A DNA stretch of 64,000 nt. Source: Sympetrum striolatum (taxonomy: Eukaryota; Arthropoda; Insecta; Odonata; Libellulidae). The stretch lies in the NCBI GenBank assembly GCA_947579665.1, contig OX388349.1, positions 22,786,459 to 22,850,458 of the forward strand, given 5' to 3'. The position numbers and the translations under genes are program-made. Positions 61,216 to 64,000 of the stretch are shown here, in pieces. A model generated the notes under the pieces. That model had not been told where the DNA came from. It saw only the letters and a list, made by a program, of their open reading frames with translations, and searched no databases. The number at the start of each line of letters is the position of its first letter. Within the stretch, counting starts at the first letter, position 1.

Positions 61216-63891
61216 TGCGATTTTATTTTATAAAAATTAAAAGGGTCTTTCCCATTAAAAGCAATTATTTCATCATTCATTTTTTGAATCACTGATCTAC
61301 GAAATTGCTTCTCTTTAATCATAGTTTAATGAGAACTCGTTAATTCGTTTATGAACTTTTAATTGCCTTAGTTTTCATGTAATTAGGCTCGCTGTATTTT
61401 CATCCTATGTTTTTATCGATATCTAGGATTCCTCTTTGTTTGATACATTCCACCTATTTGTAAACTTTTCCATATACTCGAACTTATTGCTCCTTCTTCA
61501 TATCAGCGCAACAATTTTTTGTTTCCGTATTTTTGTTCCTTCATATTTATTTTTAATAATCTCTTTTGGAATTCTTCCATGCGTATGTTCTTCATAAACG
61601 TTTGCGAAGAGACTTTCATATCCCGATTTATACATTCTGAATTTTGACTCCATGTTCTGGATAAAAATCTCCAAAAATCATACATGGAAGTAATTTAAAT
61701 ATTATCATTAAAAATTTCATATTAACATGTGCTTATCCTTTAACTTTGACATATTACGGATATTGAAAATTTAACCGTTGAATACTCGAATTTTAGTGAA
61801 ATGTTTCTTTGAGTTGGTCTTTCAAAGTATTCTTTCTTATTTGAACATCCCATTAAGTTTGTAATTATTACATACAGAAGCGTGTTTTTACTAGTCTATA
61901 ATCTACTTCAAACTAAAAATAACTGCTTTGCTGATTGATAATTATCCTGTAAGTTAATTGAAGTATCCTCCTTGCAATGTTGCGTACTGGTCGCAGATGA
62001 TTTATTCTCCTTTTGAACTGACGCGTTCTTTTTATTTTCATCCTGTCATTATTTATTCAAGTTTCCTGGGTAACCGTATCAACTTTCCGTAATATTTAAA
62101 CAGTTTGTTTATAGAAGCTTTTCACGCCCCCTCATCAATCTACTCTGAAAGTAAGGAGGCAAGCTCTAAATAAGGAATGAAGTAAGAAACTTTCAATCTA
62201 CGAAGCCTTTCACCGGGAAAGTCTCGCATTACGCGAGATATACGCTCCCAAGAAAGTAGAGGTGTATTTATTTTCTTCTCTGATTTCAATTTGCTACGAA
62301 GTTAATTAATTCCGTCGGTATTAATTCCATTTTTCAGCCAAACTTACTTCGTCTTTCGGCTTATCTCCCGAAGATTCTTCTGTCGTATGTCTGGATGTTA
62401 ATCGCTAACAGAGGTAGTCGTAAGGTACGAGAGATGGAAGATGTTTTTATGAATCATAGCCTATGACTTGAAATGAGGATGAAATGCTAAGACGCAATCA
62501 AAACTTTAACCTGGAGGTACGAAAGGCAAGTCGTATTTCTTTGACAAGGAAAGCTTTCGTCAGCGTTTAATCTTAAATTCAACTTTGATTCGCTTTTACT
62601 GCGTTCAAATTTCATAGCGAGAATATTTTTTTGTGGATTCGCAGCGTTGTAGTGAGGACAACGACGTATCGCTGACTCTGCCGTCGGCTTCGTGAGGTAT
62701 AACATTATTCTCGCTATTAAATTCAACTTTTGCTAAAGTATTTATATTTCAATATCTCTTACTCCTGTGTTTACTATCAGAAGTGCTATTTTGGTCGTCT
62801 ACCATTTTGAGTGATACATAACAACCCTCACTTTGAATTCTGTGTATTTTCCATTACGCTTATTCGTACTGTAGCTTTCAAAAGTAAAATAACTATCGAT
62901 TATCAGTGTTTCCCTTTATTTCCTTTGTCGTTTTGTCATTTTCTATTTTTCTCTGGCGCGATTCTTACAGCAATTGATTCTAAGGAAGAGGAACTTTAAT
63001 TTTTGAGATGATTTTCGGATAAAATGAATTTAATCCTTTGAAGAAATTGATAATGATTTTGAATAATTTACAATTGTGTTTATGATTGGTCGTATTTTAT
63101 TGACATCGTCAATTGGTGAACTTTGCTTTATGTTATATTGTCATTGAGACATTATCAATTCAGATTTTCGGGATTTGATTTATTTAATTTCTGGAATTAT
63201 TTCATTGACAATGATAAATATCCACCTGGTCCATCCATCCATATGAATTTATAAGCTACTGCAATAGCGGTAATGCAGTTCGTTTCACTCAAACCCGTAA
63301 TACAGCCTGCTTTGTAATAGTGCTGCTGTTGGAACATCTCTCTTGGTCATCGAGGAATGTTATTTCCAGCATGATCGATGGAAAATTGTTGAGCTGAATC
63401 AGATGTATGTGCGGTGTATATATAAAGCCCATTCAGAGAGGGCTGTCTATTTGCCACCTAATATGAATTCAATATAGCATTCTTCCTTTCTTAATGGAAA
63501 TGTGCAGTTACTAAGAGGTCGTAAGCTCTTCGCCTTCTAAAGAGAAGGTATTTTTAATAAAAAATTTCTGGTCACTTTTGCCAAAGATATTCTTCTGCTC
63601 CCAACAAGATGATTACGAAAAGGAAAGAACAATTCTCGCGATGGCAGTAAAATATCACTAATTCAAGGTAAAAGTAACATTTCCCTTAAACAGACTGGAG
63701 CTATCTATGGGAAGAATATTTATGCTAAATTTGAATTATTGAGCAGCTGATTAATGAAGGCAATCTTATGTTGGCAACGCTTTATTCTGAATAAATTCGT
63801 GTACTGCACAACTGTTAGTAGTTTGAAGCTGTTAGAGCATGATGGAAAGCAAGATTTGATTTTGAAAATGAAAGTGTGCTGTTTAATCCAA
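61216..63891. other. No gene recognised
   Basis: AT-rich to moderate sequence. The 79-codon minus frame at 62487-62726 and others lack domains. No exon, RNA gene or repeat was recognised apart from short AT tracts. Confidence 0.5.
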
Positions 63892-63989
63892 AGTTATACA
63901 GAAGTGAAAAATAGTGACTTACCTGCCGGGAAAGTGAGAGACCTTGTTCAAGTCCCAGCCAAGTCACTATTTATCACTTCTGTATAACT
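63892..63989 (+). mobile_element. Hairpin made from a rearranged SINE
   Basis: A 29-bp inverted repeat (AGTTATACAGAAGTGAAAAA... at 63892-63920 and its complement at 63961-63989, one mismatch) encloses 40 bases that are the 3' half of the SINE tRNA region: ACCTGCCGGGAAAGTGAGAG and a B-box-like GTTCAAGTCC. The right arm (AAGTCACTATTTATCACTTC) corresponds to the normal 3' body of the SINE seen at 59551. The left arm is an inverted copy of it standing where the 5' half with the A-box should be. This structure fits an aberrant reverse transcription or fold-back event. Confidence 0.75.
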
Positions 63990-64000
63990 ATTAGAGCACA

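Overview
The window looks like nuclear DNA of an arthropod, most likely an insect. It is AT-rich and mostly non-coding. It holds decayed non-LTR retrotransposons of several clades, tRNA-derived SINEs, palindromic elements, a satellite-like tandem array, and a nuclear copy of mitochondrial COI whose reading frame needs TGA read as Trp. No bacterial-style operon, rRNA or CRISPR array is visible. Nearly all long reading frames look like chance. The one credible host-gene piece is a GC-rich first coding exon at 50381-50723, inside a CpG-rich promoter-like block and ending at a good splice donor. The rest of that gene is not recognisable here, so the sequence to the right may be a very long first intron.

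Layout. 1-8.4 kb: AT-rich DNA with small local duplications (60-bp units at 1528, about 245-bp units at 2160), a possible DNA-transposon remnant near 4.07 kb and a palindromic element at 4575-4792. 8.4-9.4 kb: a LINE 3' end followed by an RTE/BovB-like reverse transcriptase relic. 10-13 kb: two tRNA-derived elements. 13.6-14.1 kb: an (A+T)-only repeat block. 14.8-15.9 kb: six tandem copies of a unit of about 182 bp. 17.1-18.1 kb: a purine-rich strand-asymmetric block. 18-37 kb: largely featureless. 37.5-37.9 kb: first copy of an unidentified dispersed repeat. 38.9-39.6 kb: a Jockey-like LINE end. 40.7-41.5 kb: COI NUMT next to a pogo-like transposase tail. 41.7-49.4 kb: four palindromic elements, one nested in the second copy of the dispersed repeat. 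49.7-53.4 kb: GC-rich, CpG-rich domain with the candidate first exon. 53.6 kb: another palindromic element. 56.5-61.2 kb: two further LINE relics and two SINEs. The window ends in a hairpin built from a rearranged SINE.

The most interesting signal is a family of short palindromic elements (4575, 41671, 42663, 47628, 48813, 51990, 53641, plus solo relics near 6352 and 12288). They share one compact module on one or both arms: CTGANGA, one extra base, a small hairpin closed by a G-C or G-T pair, GAAA, then CCGGTC or a variant. The hairpin sequence differs between copies but its pairing is kept. The order CTGANGA / stem / GAAA / GTC is that of a hammerhead ribozyme core with a minimal stem III, as known from Penelope-like elements and other retroelements. 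The constant extra base after CTGANGA departs from the canonical core. Self-cleavage is an inference and would need testing.
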